Source: Megaleporinus macrocephalus (Eukaryota; Chordata; Actinopteri; Characiformes; Anostomidae). Taken from it: 64,000 bases of DNA. The translations under genes and the position numbers were made by a program. The first letter of the stretch is position 1. Every line of letters starts with the position of its first letter. Under the pieces are notes generated by a model. The model made no database searches and was not told the DNA's origin. It saw only the letters and a program-made list of their open reading frames with translations. Below, piece after piece: positions 49,970 through 62,827 of the stretch. The stretch spans positions 1,826,486 through 1,890,485 of the forward strand of contig CM038721.1 in assembly GCA_021613375.1 (NCBI GenBank). The letters run 5' to 3'.

Positions 49970-50215
49970 GTCGAGAAGACCCGACATCGCCATCTTACCA
50001 ACGTCCTGTGAAGCAAGACGTCAGACCACTACCCCTATTCATTTAAAACCCGGTTTACTGACGGGTTTAGATCCTGTTTGTGACGCTGATCTGCGTATTT
50101 GTCTGAATCTGTACTCAGACGGTGTCCAGCTGTAGCTGTAGGGAGGAATTTAATCATTGTTTATCTCAGAAGCAGCGCTAACTCCTTTAGCGGCAGTTCA
50201 CTAGCAGTAGTAAAC
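49970..50215 (+). repeat. Left arm of a large inverted repeat
   Basis: About 240 bp whose reverse complement matches 52975-53215. Matching words include ggtctgacgtcttg (other strand), gaactgccgct with ggagttagcgct, and gagataaacaatgatta. Similarity by eye is roughly 75-80%. Confidence 0.85.
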
Positions 50216-51835
50216 CAGTAGGCGAGTGTGGCTAGTATGTCTGAATACTCAGTAGTAAATCAGTAGGTGAGCGTGGCTAGTATGTCTGAATACTCAGTAG
50301 TAAATCAGTAGGTGAGCGTGGCTAGTATGTCTGAATACTCAGTAGTAAATCAGTAGGTGAGCGCGGCTAGTATGACTGAATACTCAGTAGTAAATCAGTA
50401 GGTGAGCGTGGCTAGTATGTCTGAATACTCAGTAGTAAATCAGTAGGTGAGTGTGGCTAGTATGTCTGAATACTCAGTAGTAAATCAGTAGGCGAGCGTG
50501 GCTAGTATGTCTGAATACTCAGTAGTAAATCAGTAGGTGAGCGTGGCTAGTATGTCTGAATACTCAGTAGTAAATCAGTAGGTGAGCGTGGCTAGTATGT
50601 CTGAATACTCAGTAGTAAATCAGTAGGTGAGCGCGGCTAGTATGACTGAATACTCAGTAGTAAATCAGTAGGCGAGCCGGCTAGTATGACTGAATACTCA
50701 GTAGTAAATCAGTAGGTGAGTGTGGCTAGTATGTCTGAATACTCAGTAGTAAATCAGTAGGCGAGCGTGGCTAGTATGTCTGAATACTCAGTAGTAAATC
50801 AGTAGGCGAGCGTGGCTAGTATGTCTGAATACTCAGTAGTAAATCAGTAGGTGAGTGTGGCTAGTATGTCTGAATACTCAGTAGTAAATCAGTAGGCGAG
50901 CGTGGCTAGTATGTCTGAATACTCAGTAGTAAATCAGTAGGCCAGCGCGGCTAGTATGACTGAATACTCAGTAGTAAATCAGTAGGTGAGTGTGGCTAGT
51001 ATGTCTGAATACTCAGTAGTAAATCAGTAGGCGAGCGCGGCTAGTATGTCTGAATACTCAGTAGTAAATCAGTAGGCGAGCGTGGCTAGTATGTCTGAAT
51101 ACTCAGTAGTAAATCAGTAGGCGAGCGTGGCTAGTATGTCTGAATACTCAGTAGTAAATCAGTAGGCGAGCGCGGCTAGTATGTCTGAATACTCAGTAGT
51201 AAATCAGTAGGTGAGCGTGGCTAGTATGTCTGAATACTCAGTAGTAAATCAGTAGGCGAGCGCGGCTAGTATGTCTGAATACTCAGTAGTAAATCAGTAG
51301 GCGAGCGTGGCTAGTATATCTGAATACTCAGTAGTAAATCAGTAGGCGAGCGTGGCTAGTATGTCTGAATACTCAGTAGTAAATCAGTAGGCGAATGAGG
51401 CTAGTATGTCTGAATACTCAGTAGTAAATCAGTAGGTGAGCGTGACTAGTATGTCTAAATGCTCAGTAGTAAATCAGTAGGCGAGTGAGGCTAGTATGTC
51501 TGAATACTCAGTAGTAAATCAGTAGGCGAATGAGGCTAGTATGTCTGAATACTCAGTAGTAAATCAGTAGGCGAATGAGGCTAGTATGTCTGAATACTCA
51601 GTAGTAAATCAGTAGGCGAGCGTGGCTAGTATATCTGAATACTCAGTAGTAAATCAGTAGGCGAGCGTGGCTAGTATGTCTGAATACTCAGTAGTAAATC
51701 AGTAGGCGAGTGAGGCTAGTATGTCTGAATACTCAGTAGTAAATCAGTAGGCGAGCGTGGCTAGTATGTCTGAATACTCAGTAGTAAATCAGTAGGTGAG
51801 TGTGGCTAGTATGTCACTCAGTAGTTATCGAGTAT
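50195..51835. repeat. Minisatellite, 45-bp unit, about 36 copies
   Basis: Unit cagtaggtgagcgtggctag, tatgtctgaatactcagtag, taaat. Variants at ggtgag/ggcgag, gcgtgg/gcgcgg/atgagg and tatgtc/tatgac. The array starts at the inner end of the left inverted arm, whose own sequence (cagtagtaaaccag) is a near unit. Confidence 0.97.
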
Positions 51836-52345
51836 TGAGTAGTAGTGAACAGTACCTGGATGACCTCCTGAATCAGCAGATATGTTTATGTTGGTGAACA
51901 CAGCACACTGCGCTATCCCATGATTCTCCTGGAGCGGTGGATGAATTCAGAGTGGACTAAATAAACGGTGCTGGCCGGTACTTAGCAACCAGCTCAACCA
52001 CCAGTGGCGTGCTGCAGTGGGCGGGAACAAGCCGTGACGCAGTCTCTCTCTAACTAGAGCGTCTCTGTAATCTGTTTTATGAGGAGAGATGAGGAGAGAA
52101 CACTGATACTTACACACTCACTACCTAGACAGCCTACTTACACACTCACTACCTAGACAGCCTACTTACACACTCACTACCTAGACAGCCTACTTACACA
52201 CTCACTACCTAGACAGCCTACTTAGACACTCACTAGGATTTGGGACAGACCCTTAGACTATCAAACTTTCTCACCTGCAGTTTTAATATGTCAGCTTTCT
52301 ATTTGAATTTTCTCGTTTCACTTTAATAAGCCTTAATAAAAATGT
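51836..52345 (+). repeat. Direct duplication, copy B (with 28-bp tandem units)
   Basis: 51970-52345 repeats 48245-48525. Differences: a 30-bp insertion with gaggagagatgaggagaga at about 52080 and about five 28-bp units (tacacactcactacctagac plus agcctact) instead of about two and a half. Confidence 0.9.
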
Positions 52346-52935
52346 GTGTGTTCACTGGTGTGTGTGAGTGTGTTCACTAGTGTGTATATGTGGGTGTTTC
52401 ACTGCCCCTACAGTGTGTGTGTGTTCACTAGTGTGTGTCTTAACTAGTGTGTGTGTATGTGGGTGTTTCACTGCCCCCTAGTTTGTATGTGTTCACTAGT
52501 GTGTGTGTGTGTGCATGTGTTTCACTGCCCCCTAATGAATGTGTGTATGTTCACTAGTATCTCCTATTATGTGCGTTTTCACTAGTATGTGTGTGTGTTT
52601 TACTGCCCCTAGTACGTGTGTTCACTAGTGTGTGTGTTTGTGTGTTTCACTGCCCCCTAGTATGTGTGTGTTCACTAGTTTGTGTGTGTTTCACTGCCCC
52701 TAGTACGTGTGTTCACTAGTGTGTGTGTTTGTGTGTTTCACTGCCCCCTAGTATGTGTGTGTTCACTAGTTTGTGTGTGTTTCACTGCCCCTAGTACGTG
52801 TGTTCACTAGTGTGTGTGTTTGTGTGTTTCACTGCCCCCTAGTATGTGTGTGTTCACTAGTTTGTGTGTGTTTCACTGCCCCTAGTACGTGTGTTCACTA
52901 GTGTGTGTGTTTGTGTGTTTCACTGCCCCTAGTAT
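52345..52935. repeat. GT-rich minisatellite B
   Basis: Starts as a copy of minisatellite A, then has its own near-identical 85-bp super-unit repeated about four times (52600-52925: agtttgtgtgtgtttcactg, cccctagtacgtgtg, ttcactagtgtgtgtgtttg, ...). Confidence 0.95.
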
Positions 52936-52974
52936 AAAGCTGTAAAGCTGTGTAAAGCTGAACGTCGGCTGTGT

Positions 52975-53230
52975 GTACGTAGCTACTGCTACTGAACTGC
53001 CGCTACAGGAGTTAGCGCTACTGCTGAGATAAACAATGATTACATTCCTCCCGTTTCATCTTCTCTGATCTACAGCTCCACACCGTCTGATACATAATCA
53101 GATAAAAACTCAGATCAGAGTCACTAAAAGATCTAAATCTGTCCGTAAACGAGCTTTTAAATGAACAGCCGGACTTTTACGGTGGTGGTCTGACGTCTTG
53201 AGTCACAGGACGCTGGTAATATGGTGGACG
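52975..53230 (-). repeat. Right arm of a large inverted repeat
   Basis: Reverse-complement partner of 49970-50215. It includes ctgaactgccgctacaggag, atctaaatctgtccgtaaac and ggtggtctgacgtcttgagt. The arms enclose the 45-bp array, duplication copy B and GT-rich array B. Confidence 0.85.
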
Positions 53231-53610
53231 TAGTTCGTCTGAGATTGTGTAGCTACTAAACCTCTCCTACTGAAACTACCTACTAGTCTACCACTCCAGC
53301 AGCACGTACTGACTCTTATCTAGAACCCACTGACTATGATTTTGGACGCACCTATTGCGTCACCATATGTGGTCCCACGTCCTTTAATTGTCCTCCGGAA
53401 ACGTTTCTGTTGTGTTGTGGATGGTTTTGGAGAGCGTTTGTTAAATGTAGTGTCCGTGTTGCCGTTTTGATGAAAGTGTTTTCTGTTTGCAGCGTGTTTG
53501 TGAATCTGCAGCGTGTTGAGTCTTCTCGGCCACCGTAGTGGGACTGCTTCACTCACTGTCCACTTTATTAGACACCTTTGCTGGTCCAGCGTGCAGATGT
53601 AAAGTCACAG
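53230..53610. other. Intergenic DNA, possibly repeat-derived
   Basis: actgtccactttattagaca followed by ctggtccagcgtgcagatg (53556-53600) is a familiar fish repeat text. Minus-strand frames of 66-78 codons here have no recognisable family. Confidence 0.4.
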
Positions 53611-53612
53611 GT

Positions 53613-54238
53613 AAGGGCATTGGCGTAGGAACTGGGGGGGATGAGGGGGATGGGTGGGACGTGTCCCACTCAAAATCAGAAACAGGTAACACCCAAAAAC
53701 TAAACCACAGAAAAGCAGAAACACTGCCCCCCCCACGCCTTGCAGAATGTTATGATCCAGCTTCTCTTTTCGCATCGCGCGCACACACGGTGTCAGTGTT
53801 TATCTGACTGGTGTTGTATTTGCAAATAAATATTTCTGTACTTTTTCACTCAGAACCAACAGATTACAGTCATTTTCAGCAGCCCGTATTTCTGATCACT
53901 CTTTATTCTGTTATCGTTAGCGAGGAGTGACTGGTTTATTTTCATTTAGCAGGCTAATGCTGCAGGTGCTCTGTTTACTGTTTATACTGTTCTCTGACAG
54001 CAGTAGTATGTAATGTGGAGTATCTAGTTTAATATATAAATTGATCTTTAATTTATTTGCTGTATTATTTACTGTAATTCCACAATTGTTGTTCTACGTC
54101 ACTATACATACAGTGATTTACTACCTTAGCTACAGTGGAGTCAGCTTATAGCTAATATTTAGGCCATAGGGTGGGCTTTGATTCATATTAGCAAATGTGT
54201 CCCCCCCAATGTCAAACCTGCTCCTACGCCCTTGGGTA
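53613..54238. mobile_element. Possible MITE
   Basis: Left aagggcattggcgtaggaac followed by a G run; right a C run, then cctgctcctacgcccttggg. The ends are inverted versions of each other (ggcgtagga / tcctacgcc). About 625 bp, non-coding. Confidence 0.4.
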
Positions 54239-56570
54239 GGGGTAGTATTTTTGAGCATATCTGAATCTCTGGGACGGATGTGTCTCTCTCAGTCTACATC
54301 GTGACTGCTAGCTTGGTAAGTGTATACATGCACTGAGAAACATGACTAATGAGCTAAACTCTCTGTGTTGTGTTTCTTCATTGGACTCCTTTGATCCCTG
54401 ATACCCGGGTTAACCTGTGGAAAAGGGTATGTGGCATTTAAACCTGGTTGATCAGGTAATAATAAATATTACGTGATTTTCATAAACAGCATGTGGCTAA
54501 AGGCTGTCCGTATACTCTCTCATCTCAGTTTCACCAGCGCATGTTGCACTACTCCGGCTGAGTCACACTTCCCTTTTTCACGAACGGGGATTGTGTTTAA
54601 AGTGGTTTCCTCCAAACAAATCCACACAGATGGTGTAGCTACCAAGGTTTTCCGCTGTGTCTCTCAGTTTCTGGACTTGTTGCACAAGGACCGGTTCTGC
54701 TGAAGGTCAAACCCACACAGTTCTCCTCTTCTCCCAAACAATGTTTTGTGCTGGAGATACTGAGCTCATGGAACACGTAATGGAAGCTTATATCTCACCA
54801 ATTAGCACTTCATAATCTACATGCTTAAACGGTTATTAATCCTGTATGACACACTGCCCTGGTTAAAGCTGGTGATAGTTGAAAATCAATCAATCAATCA
54901 ATCAATCAACCTTTGCTTTAACTTGGAAGTTAATTGAGGTCAACACTCATTGTACTTGTAGCCACGAATTTACATGAACAGGGATTGACATGACAAAGAA
55001 AAAAAAAACATTTAATCATTATAAATTAAAAACAACTCAGAAGAAAGTAGCTAATACACATTAAATGAAAATTAAAAAATGACAATGAATATAAAAATAG
55101 AAATAATAATAATTTATTAGTGAGAAATTAAGATAAAAAGCGGGTAAGAGATTAGAAATAATATATATTTTTTTATGTAAGAGGAAAACAAGCTATTATA
55201 ATGATAATAAAATAAATAATAAAAAAAAATAAATATTAAATAAAAAAGTCTCAGAATTGAATATTGACACATTGTATACTGTTGCTGTCCAAAGAGAAAC
55301 ATGTATCTCTATCTTTATCCATTTTTATTTTTATTTACATGCAGCACAACAGGTGCCTTTGATATTATATTAATATATTCCATGATGAAACAATAGAAAT
55401 GCTCCAGAATAACTTGGAAACGACATTGGATTCATTGTAAAGTTGCCATTTTGGAGGTACTTGTTTTTCATTTAGACAGCAACGTTATGTTGATGCTAGT
55501 AGGCTGCTGCTAAGGCTATACCTGACTTTAAATCCCATTATTGTAGGATGGCAAAAGTCAGTTTTTTAAATGTCCACTCTGTTAGAGCTGCACTGGACAA
55601 CTGTAAGTGCTACTGCTGTAAAATGAAAGCATCTAGGATCAACAACAGCTCAAAGCAGTAGAGCAGTAATCTCCAACCCTGGTCCTGGAAAGTTATCTTT
55701 TAGTGTAGTGTAGTTCTCCTCTGACTGTGAGGCTATGAACGTCAAGGTCAAAGGCAAGAAGCAACAAATCCTGATGTCTAAGATAGCCATCAGTTAATTA
55801 TTGATAGAAAGTCAAAAATTAACCCAGATCATCTTTGATTGCGTCTCTGTAAAGTGACCTCTGGGTGATAATCTGTAGATGGCTCAGCTATGCGGTGCAT
55901 TGTTAGCATGGTTTTGGACTTGCTAACAATAGTGGACTGATCACAGATGGGGAGATTGTTGGGGCTACGCTACGTACTGAACTGAACCTACTTCATTTGT
56001 TACCAGTCCACTTTAAATTCAACACCATTCAGAAAGAAATACAGGGTGTCCTGACTGACTATCAGCCAAAGTGGAGTGTGATTAGCATCGGTAACCTTTG
56101 GAAGTAAGATATCGTGTCAGACTTTGATCTGATCTCTGATGCAAGGGTTGTATTGTATTGTAAGCATATGATGTATAACTGATAGCTGATAAAGTATATT
56201 ATCTTAATAAAGTGAGGTAATTAGGAAAAGAGTTGAAGTAAAGAAATAAGATTACTTTATTCCACAAAATAATAAATAAACGCCACTCGGCTTTACCAAT
56301 TTTAGAATTTTACTAACTATAACAAATACGACCAGACCACCAGCCGCCACCCAGCAGGCCACCAATTCAGTTTATAACTGTTTACAGCTGCTCTAAAAGC
56401 AGATGTTGATTGTAAGAAGGATTACTGCTCATCAGCAGATTGCCAGGGAAGGTCTGTAAACAGTCCAAAATTCTGTAAACACAGCTAATTTTACTCACTT
56501 GTTGGCTGATTATTGTGAGCTGGATGAAAATGTAAACAGTTGGTATGGAAACATGTTTGCCTGCACTTGT
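54238..56570. other. Intergenic DNA, AT-rich
   Basis: Contains a short (aatc)n at 54884-54908 and, at 55380-55490, a scrap of the repeat also seen at 23330-23470. No gene or RNA recognised. Confidence 0.5.
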
Positions 56571-56574
56571 GAGA

Positions 56575-57335
56575 AAGAAGTATTCTTAAGAGCACCAAAC
56601 CTAAATTTAAAAAAATAATTTAATTTAATTTAATAATATAAATATACTGTTAGTGCTCTTAAGTATCCTTTTTTTCACAAGCGTTACCATGGTGAAAAAA
56701 AGTGAAGCACACTCAAATAGACTTAATCTATATTGTTTTTGCACTTATGATTAGTGTAATAAAAGTGTGCTGTTTTTGTGTGCTTAGTAGTATAAATATC
56801 ATAGTGCTATTAATTAACATACTTAATTAACTAATTGTACATACTTGTACTATTTAGAGACAGCAATATGACTCATTTAAATATATTAAATATATTTAAG
56901 TATATAATTTCCCCACTAATCCTTTTTTTAAAATACTACAATATATAAATATTTTAATAAATATATTTTTGACTCTACTTATAGTGTTTCTACATTGTAT
57001 TCTTTAGATACTGTTATTGAATTATAAATGTATTTCTTATATTTTATTCATATCCTTATTCATTTCTCTTAAAGGTGGATTTGAATATATATATACATAT
57101 ATACGTTTTTTTTTAAATACAGGATTGGCAGACGAAGGTGTAGTAAAGATACACTTAAATATACTTAATGGTGTCTCAAAATAGTACAGTTTAGTATATT
57201 TAGTTGTATTTAAGTACGTTTTTACTAGTAATAAGAACAACCATATAGCATACTAAGCAGTTTTAGTACATTAATCACGAGTGCATTGAAATATACTAAG
57301 TGCACTTAAATGATGTATACTTCTTAACTATACTT
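56575..57335. mobile_element. Possible MITE with 'agtatac' ends
   Basis: Left gaaagaagtattcttaagag and right cttaaatgatgtatacttct are partly inverted (aagaagtat). The interior is rich in tatttaagtata words and has no coding content. Confidence 0.4.
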
Positions 57336-59635
57336 TTTTGACCTGTGTAACCTACGACATGCACATGAGCTTATAAAGAAAAGAAAATGAGTTTGTGTAT
57401 GTGTGTGTGTTTGTAGTGGGGAGGTTCTTTGGAGTAATTCCATAGTAATAGTTGGTGTATTAAAGAACCTTTTCATATTTTTTTTAAATAACTGGAAAAA
57501 GGAGATGTGGAAAACATGTTTTAAACAAATGCTCTTTATTGAGCAGGGCAGCGGTGGAGAAACTGCCGTCATCTCCACTGACACAGCCAAGGCAGGTCAA
57601 TTCTAGCCACACATTTCCAGCACATGCTGAATAACAAACCCACAGTCTGACACAATAACACACAAACATGTCCCGCCTTAAACTAGCAACAACAACTATT
57701 TACAGTTTCCATGTTTAAAGTCGTTCTAACTGCAATCTGCTGCTTCCCATGAGCCTCTGAGCATCTACAGTTGAGCAAACCAGTGGTGGGACACTACACA
57801 GCTAGCTTTTTCCAAGGTCACTCCATCACTTTGACTTCACAGAGTAGTGGCAGAGTCTGAGCAGAGTCCCTGGGGCACGCCACCACACATTCTTTCTAGA
57901 GCAGGGGTTCCAGAACATCCACAGTCCTCATAAACATAGCATAAACAATATATATTGAAAACAACTACTGGTAAATGTGGAGGAAGAGTAGAAAATATTG
58001 CTAATAACACCACAGAACAGGTGAGCATCAGCTCCTTGGCTTCATTTGCTTCAGTAGGTTGTTTTCACTCCCAGATGAAGGTAGTGGGTGAGGAACAGAG
58101 TGGAGGAGATGGAGGTGAGGAACAGAGTGGAGGAGATGGAGGTGAGGAACAGAATGGACAGCGCATGTTCACGTTCACGGTTCTTCTCGCGGTTCTCCAT
58201 AATCTGGAGCTTTTGGACTTCCTGTGTGGGGAAACTGTGGCACTGCATTGTGTTTTAGTCTACGCTTAAAACCAACAGCCTCCGTCAAGTCTCTCACCAG
58301 TGGTGGTCTACTGAACCACTCCAACTCATCCAGACTGAAGTGAGGAGAGCAGAGCGGGGGTCTTTGGGTAGCTGTGTTGGTCCACACGTTGCTTCACTAA
58401 CTATTCTCCTTGTTTATGTTTGTGAAGCTGTTTAGACTAATATCAGTCTTCACACTGCCTTTCACTGAAACACCATCAACAACACAATGTACATGGTTTT
58501 CTTTAAGCTAGGTTAGTAACTAACATTCACTCCTTCACACCACAGACCAGTTTAGACCTGAAACCATCTGACCTCATCTACCCAGCAGGCATTGCACCTC
58601 AGTAATAAGGGCTGCGTTCATATGTTAAATATTTAGAATTAAAGCTAATTTATTAATAAATCTGATACTTTTGTGATATTTTTCAACCTGTCTTAATAAT
58701 TTAGAGTCAATACACCATAGTAATGCTTACAAGTGATACCAGCCGGGGTTCCCTCTAAAGGAAATGGTCAGTATTTTATTGGTGGTTTTCCCAACACCAT
58801 GGTGGTACGACAGGTCGGAGTTACTGAGGAGAACAACAGGAGGCCAGGACTGCACCAGAGGGGGCGCCCAAGAGTAAAGAGTCCCCTATTCCCAGGCCCC
58901 TGAGCCTGAATTAAAGAATGGCAGAAACCATAAAACACATTTACTATACACAGCAACGACGAGGGCACCCATAGAGTCAGAGGGCAAAAGGCAAGAGCTC
59001 AAGCTCTCGGGTTCATCTTTCCATGTGCCAGGATTCAGCAGTTGTGCTACACTGAGTCACGATAGTGAAGTGAAGAAGTGCACACTTGTATGACAGGCTA
59101 CGTTTGGCAGGTCTAACTGTGTTTTTGATGCGTACAAGTAAAGTGCAAGTGATACTTGAACTCGCAGTTTCCTCTCCAGGGTATTGTGGATAAAGCAGAT
59201 CCAAGACACTCCTGGAGCAGCTCGTCTGTTTACAGTGGAACCCCAAAACAGCTGCTTGGATCATTATCACGCCACAGAAAGACGAGGTGGATTAGAATGT
59301 GACTGTCTGAGAGTGTCTGACGTCTCCGTCCAGCTGCGTTTCACTCCTATTATGATAGAGATAGAAAACTGTGAGGGTAACCAAACAGATTTACACACCT
59401 TTTAAACACTGTCCATCCTCCCACTGTGAGAAGACACCTCAACACTGTGGGTCTGAAAGGATGTGTAGCTGTTCAAGAAGCTCCTCACTGAGAACAGCAG
59501 ATACAGAAACATCAAACGAAGAAGCTACTGCTGTTCTCAGAACACTGGACTGACCACCCCAGAGTCCAGAACCTCAACACCACTGAATATGTTAGGGGTT
59601 ATATGGATGCTGAGAAGCAGCCTGACTCCTGCACA
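57335..59635. other. Intergenic DNA; short 27-bp tandem at 58083-58150
   Basis: 58083-58150 has two and a half copies of gtgaggaacagagtggagga plus gatggag. Open frames up to 104 codons on both strands have no recognisable family or splice signals. I see no gene. Confidence 0.45.
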
Positions 59636-59639
59636 GTAC

Positions 59640-59965
59640 TGTAGCTGATTAGAACAGATGTAAATAATCAGACATACAATACAAAGTAACATGAATATGT
59701 TATTGTGAGAGAAGTAGATCAGATCTTGATCCAGTTTGAAGAACAAAGTTAGGTTCCAGATTTCTCCTGGACGCCCCAGACATTGTATGAATGTATTTAA
59801 TTCCTTCAGCAGCAAATCTTGATTTATCTTAATGAAGTACTGAGCAGTCAAAGCAGGTATTAGATGAGAACTGATAATAATACTGGGTTGTTTAGGAGAA
59901 GCTTGGAAAGAGTTAAATAAACACACTGACGTATGGAAAAACACTACTTACTCTATTAATACTGA
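59640..59965 (+). repeat. Dispersed repeat shared with 14.57 kb
   Basis: Second copy of the repeat at 14571-14940, same orientation, over 90% similar by eye. Its right end runs into the 51-bp tandem array. Confidence 0.85.
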
Positions 59966-60190
59966 TTAATATTTAATAATAAAGTGTAAAAGCACTACTT
60001 ACTCTATTAATACTGATTAATATTTAATAATAAAGTGTAAAAGCACTACTTACTCTATTAATACTGATTAATATTTAATAATAAAGTGTAAAAGCACTAC
60101 TTACTCTATTAATACTGATTAATATTTAATAATAAAGTGTAAAAGCTCTACTTAATCTATTAATACTGATTAATATTTAATAATAAAGTG
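59942..60190. repeat. Tandem repeat, 51-bp unit, about 5 copies
   Basis: Unit cactacttactctattaata, ctgattaatatttaataata, aagtgtaaaag. The copy at 14861-14890 of the parent repeat has one unit only (gcactatttactccattaat). After the array both copies rejoin at gagtaaataaaagctt / gagcaaataaaagctt. Confidence 0.95.
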
Positions 60191-60327
60191 TTTACTGAGT
60201 AAATAAAAGCTTCCTGTCTGGATATTGGATGTTAATTTGTGTAGTTGAGGTTTACTACTAAAACGAATATTTAAAATGTTCTTTTATAAACTGAAAGGAA
60301 ATAGAAATAGAACATTTACTAGAACTA

Positions 60328-61535
60328 CTAGAACATTGATATTACTGTACCTACTCTATGAAGTGTACATGGGAGATACTGTATACTTGAACTTAATTCT
60401 TTTTGCTAGATAGTAAATAAGCTTGCGTTAGCTATATTAGTCTCCAGTGCTAAAACTAAGGAAGCAAACTTAAGACACCTAATATGTCTTGCCTGATCAA
60501 CTATGTTTGGGAGACGTACCAACCAAAACAAACCAATTTGGTCCCAGAAGTACTTACTATACAAACACTTACTATACAAACACTTACTATACTACTTACT
60601 ATACTACTAGAATACTGATATTACTGTACCTAATACAGAGGTGTCAAGTAACAAAGTACGAGTACTTTGTTAGCTTACTTAAGTAGAAATTTTGGTTATT
60701 TATACTTTACTGGTGTAATTATTTTTCAGATTAATTTTTTACTTCTACACTCCATTATCAGTACTTTCTACTCCTTACATTTTAAACATAGTCTCGTTAC
60801 TCCTGTTTCATTTCAGCTTGTTTTCATTCATGTACATTTACATTCCAGTAAAGATTATTAATAACATGTCTTTGAAGTTTGACTTCATTACAATACTTAT
60901 AGACAACTAGTCATCATCTCTTCTGCTCCATGAAACACATGTTAATGTTCAGTAGTAACAGATATGCTTCTTTAATATATTTACATTGTACTAAACTACA
61001 TTCATGTTTAATGGGTGTATTTGAGCTGAAACAGGAAGCCTAGCGCATCCCAAATTTATTAATATTAACATTTTAATATAACATTATAGTCATTATAGCT
61101 TTTAGAAGAATGGGGTTTTTGGGGAGGTGGGCTAGAGCACTATAGACCCCTGTGGTGCGACCTAAGCTTTTGTCCTTTATAGGCATTTTTTTTATTACTT
61201 TTACTTTTATACTTTAAGTAGTTCTGAAAGCAGTACTTTTACACTTTTACTGGAGTAAAAAGCTTCAGTTGATACTTCAACTTCTACAGAAGTATTTTTT
61301 AAACCCTAGTATCTATACTTCTACCTGAGTAATGAATGTGAATACTTTTGACATCTTTGACCTGATATATGAAGTGTACATGAGAAATACTGTATAGTTT
61401 AACTTTACTTGGATGGCAAATAAGCTTGCATTAGTTATCAGCTATATTAGTCTCCAGTGCTAAAACTAAGGACTTAAATCACTTACTATGTCTTGCCTGA
61501 TCCACTATGTTTGGGGTACCAACCAAAACAAACCA
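60328..61535 (+). repeat. Direct duplication whose second copy is split by an insertion
   Basis: Copy 1 is about 60328-60545 (gatattactgtacctactct, gaagtgtacatgggagatac, ctccagtgctaaaactaagg, ccaaccaaaacaaacca). Copy 2 begins at 60604 (gatattactgtacctaa), is interrupted at about 60635-61360, and resumes at 61365 (tatgaagtgtacatgagaaa) to 61535. Several tac-ttactatac short repeats (60548-60605) lie between the copies. Confidence 0.8.
60636..61360. mobile_element. Small inverted-end DNA element inserted in the duplication
   Basis: Left gaggtgtcaagtaacaaagt and right gaatacttttgacatcttt are inverted versions (aggtgtcaa...agta). The inside has the familiar fish text acttaagtagaaattttggt, atactttactggtgtaatta and ctttctactccttacatttt. 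About 725 bp, no coding content. Confidence 0.65.
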
Positions 61536-62825
61536 TCGTTCACTATGAGCTGCAGGTTTGATTGCACTGGGCACATTTCTATGGTTTTCTTCTACACGGG
61601 CGAGAACGCCGAGCGTAGCGTAGCAGATATCAGACTTTTAGACTGGACACTTCCAGAAAACATAGTATGTACAGACTAATGTTGTTTCCACAATCCAGTT
61701 TTTTACGGCAAATGTTCTTAGTAATGCATGACTCTTGCATCTTGGTGGCTGAGATATGAAAACATTAGGGGGAAGCCGCTCCGGGGAGAAGAAACTCTCT
61801 GACACAGCTCAGCCGTTGAAGCAGAGTGGCTTGTGGTGGGAATTCTTTTCTCAGTGCACATTCCTGGAAGCTTTTGCCTGGAAAGTCCATTACTGGTTCA
61901 ACTGGATAGAATAACAAACTCAGTTTATTCAGTGTGCTCGTATCAGCACTCATGCAGAAACCTCAGCGTGTACACACACATACAGAACACTTACTATAGC
62001 CACTGCTGACCGTTTATAGGTTAAACCTATACTGATCCAGGATTTGCGTCTGATTAAGAAATAAATAAATAAAAACACAAAGTTTTCCGCCAAGTTTTTC
62101 TCTTTGTGCTGTGGCGTCGAGGCGCTGGCTCGGTTGTGGGAGCTCAGGGCAATGTTTCCTTGCGTTCTGCTGACAGAAGGACGGAGAAGGAGAAAAAGAG
62201 GGAGATAAAAGTCCTTCAGCTGCAAGTGCATCCAAGCAAGATTCAGTTTTTGTTTTTCTTGCAAAACACTTAACGGGCGTCTTACAAGACGTGAGATTTA
62301 ATCTGCAGGAAATGAATAAGCGAACCTGAGGAAGTGGCACTCTGGAGGCAGATGGCTTACCATGCCTGTAAGGAGAAGCTCAGCTTCAAGCCTCACACAG
62401 AAAGTGGATTTTGTTCCATGTGTTTCATTTACTGGGATTCTGAAATGATGTATCGTCTGCATCATATGTTTACAGCAGTCTGTGATTGTACACTGTAACT
62501 ACTAATTATGGAAAAACTGAGCTGATTCTTTCACTTCAGCTTCTTTTAGGATCTCTATCTCTCGCTCGTCTAAGAGCTCGACTGGGAAGCCTGAAGATCT
62601 GGTGAAATAATTTGTGACAGATGACAGTTCATACCTTCTTTTCTCCCCTCCTTCCGTTTCTTTCTCTCAGAGGACACGGAGCCAAATATGTGGGTAATAT
62701 TAAAACTGAGTGTTTTCATTAAACGTCCAAAGCATCCAAAAGCAAAAACTGAAAATAGATATAAATACGATCAGATCTTTCAGAGAACAGTGTGGACGTG
62801 ACTAATGAGTAATTAAGAAATAAAG
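61535..62825. other. Intergenic DNA, nothing recognised
   Basis: Minus-strand frames of 62-108 codons between 61765 and 62340 lack recognisable domains. No RNA gene seen. Confidence 0.45.
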
Positions 62826-62827
62826 GT

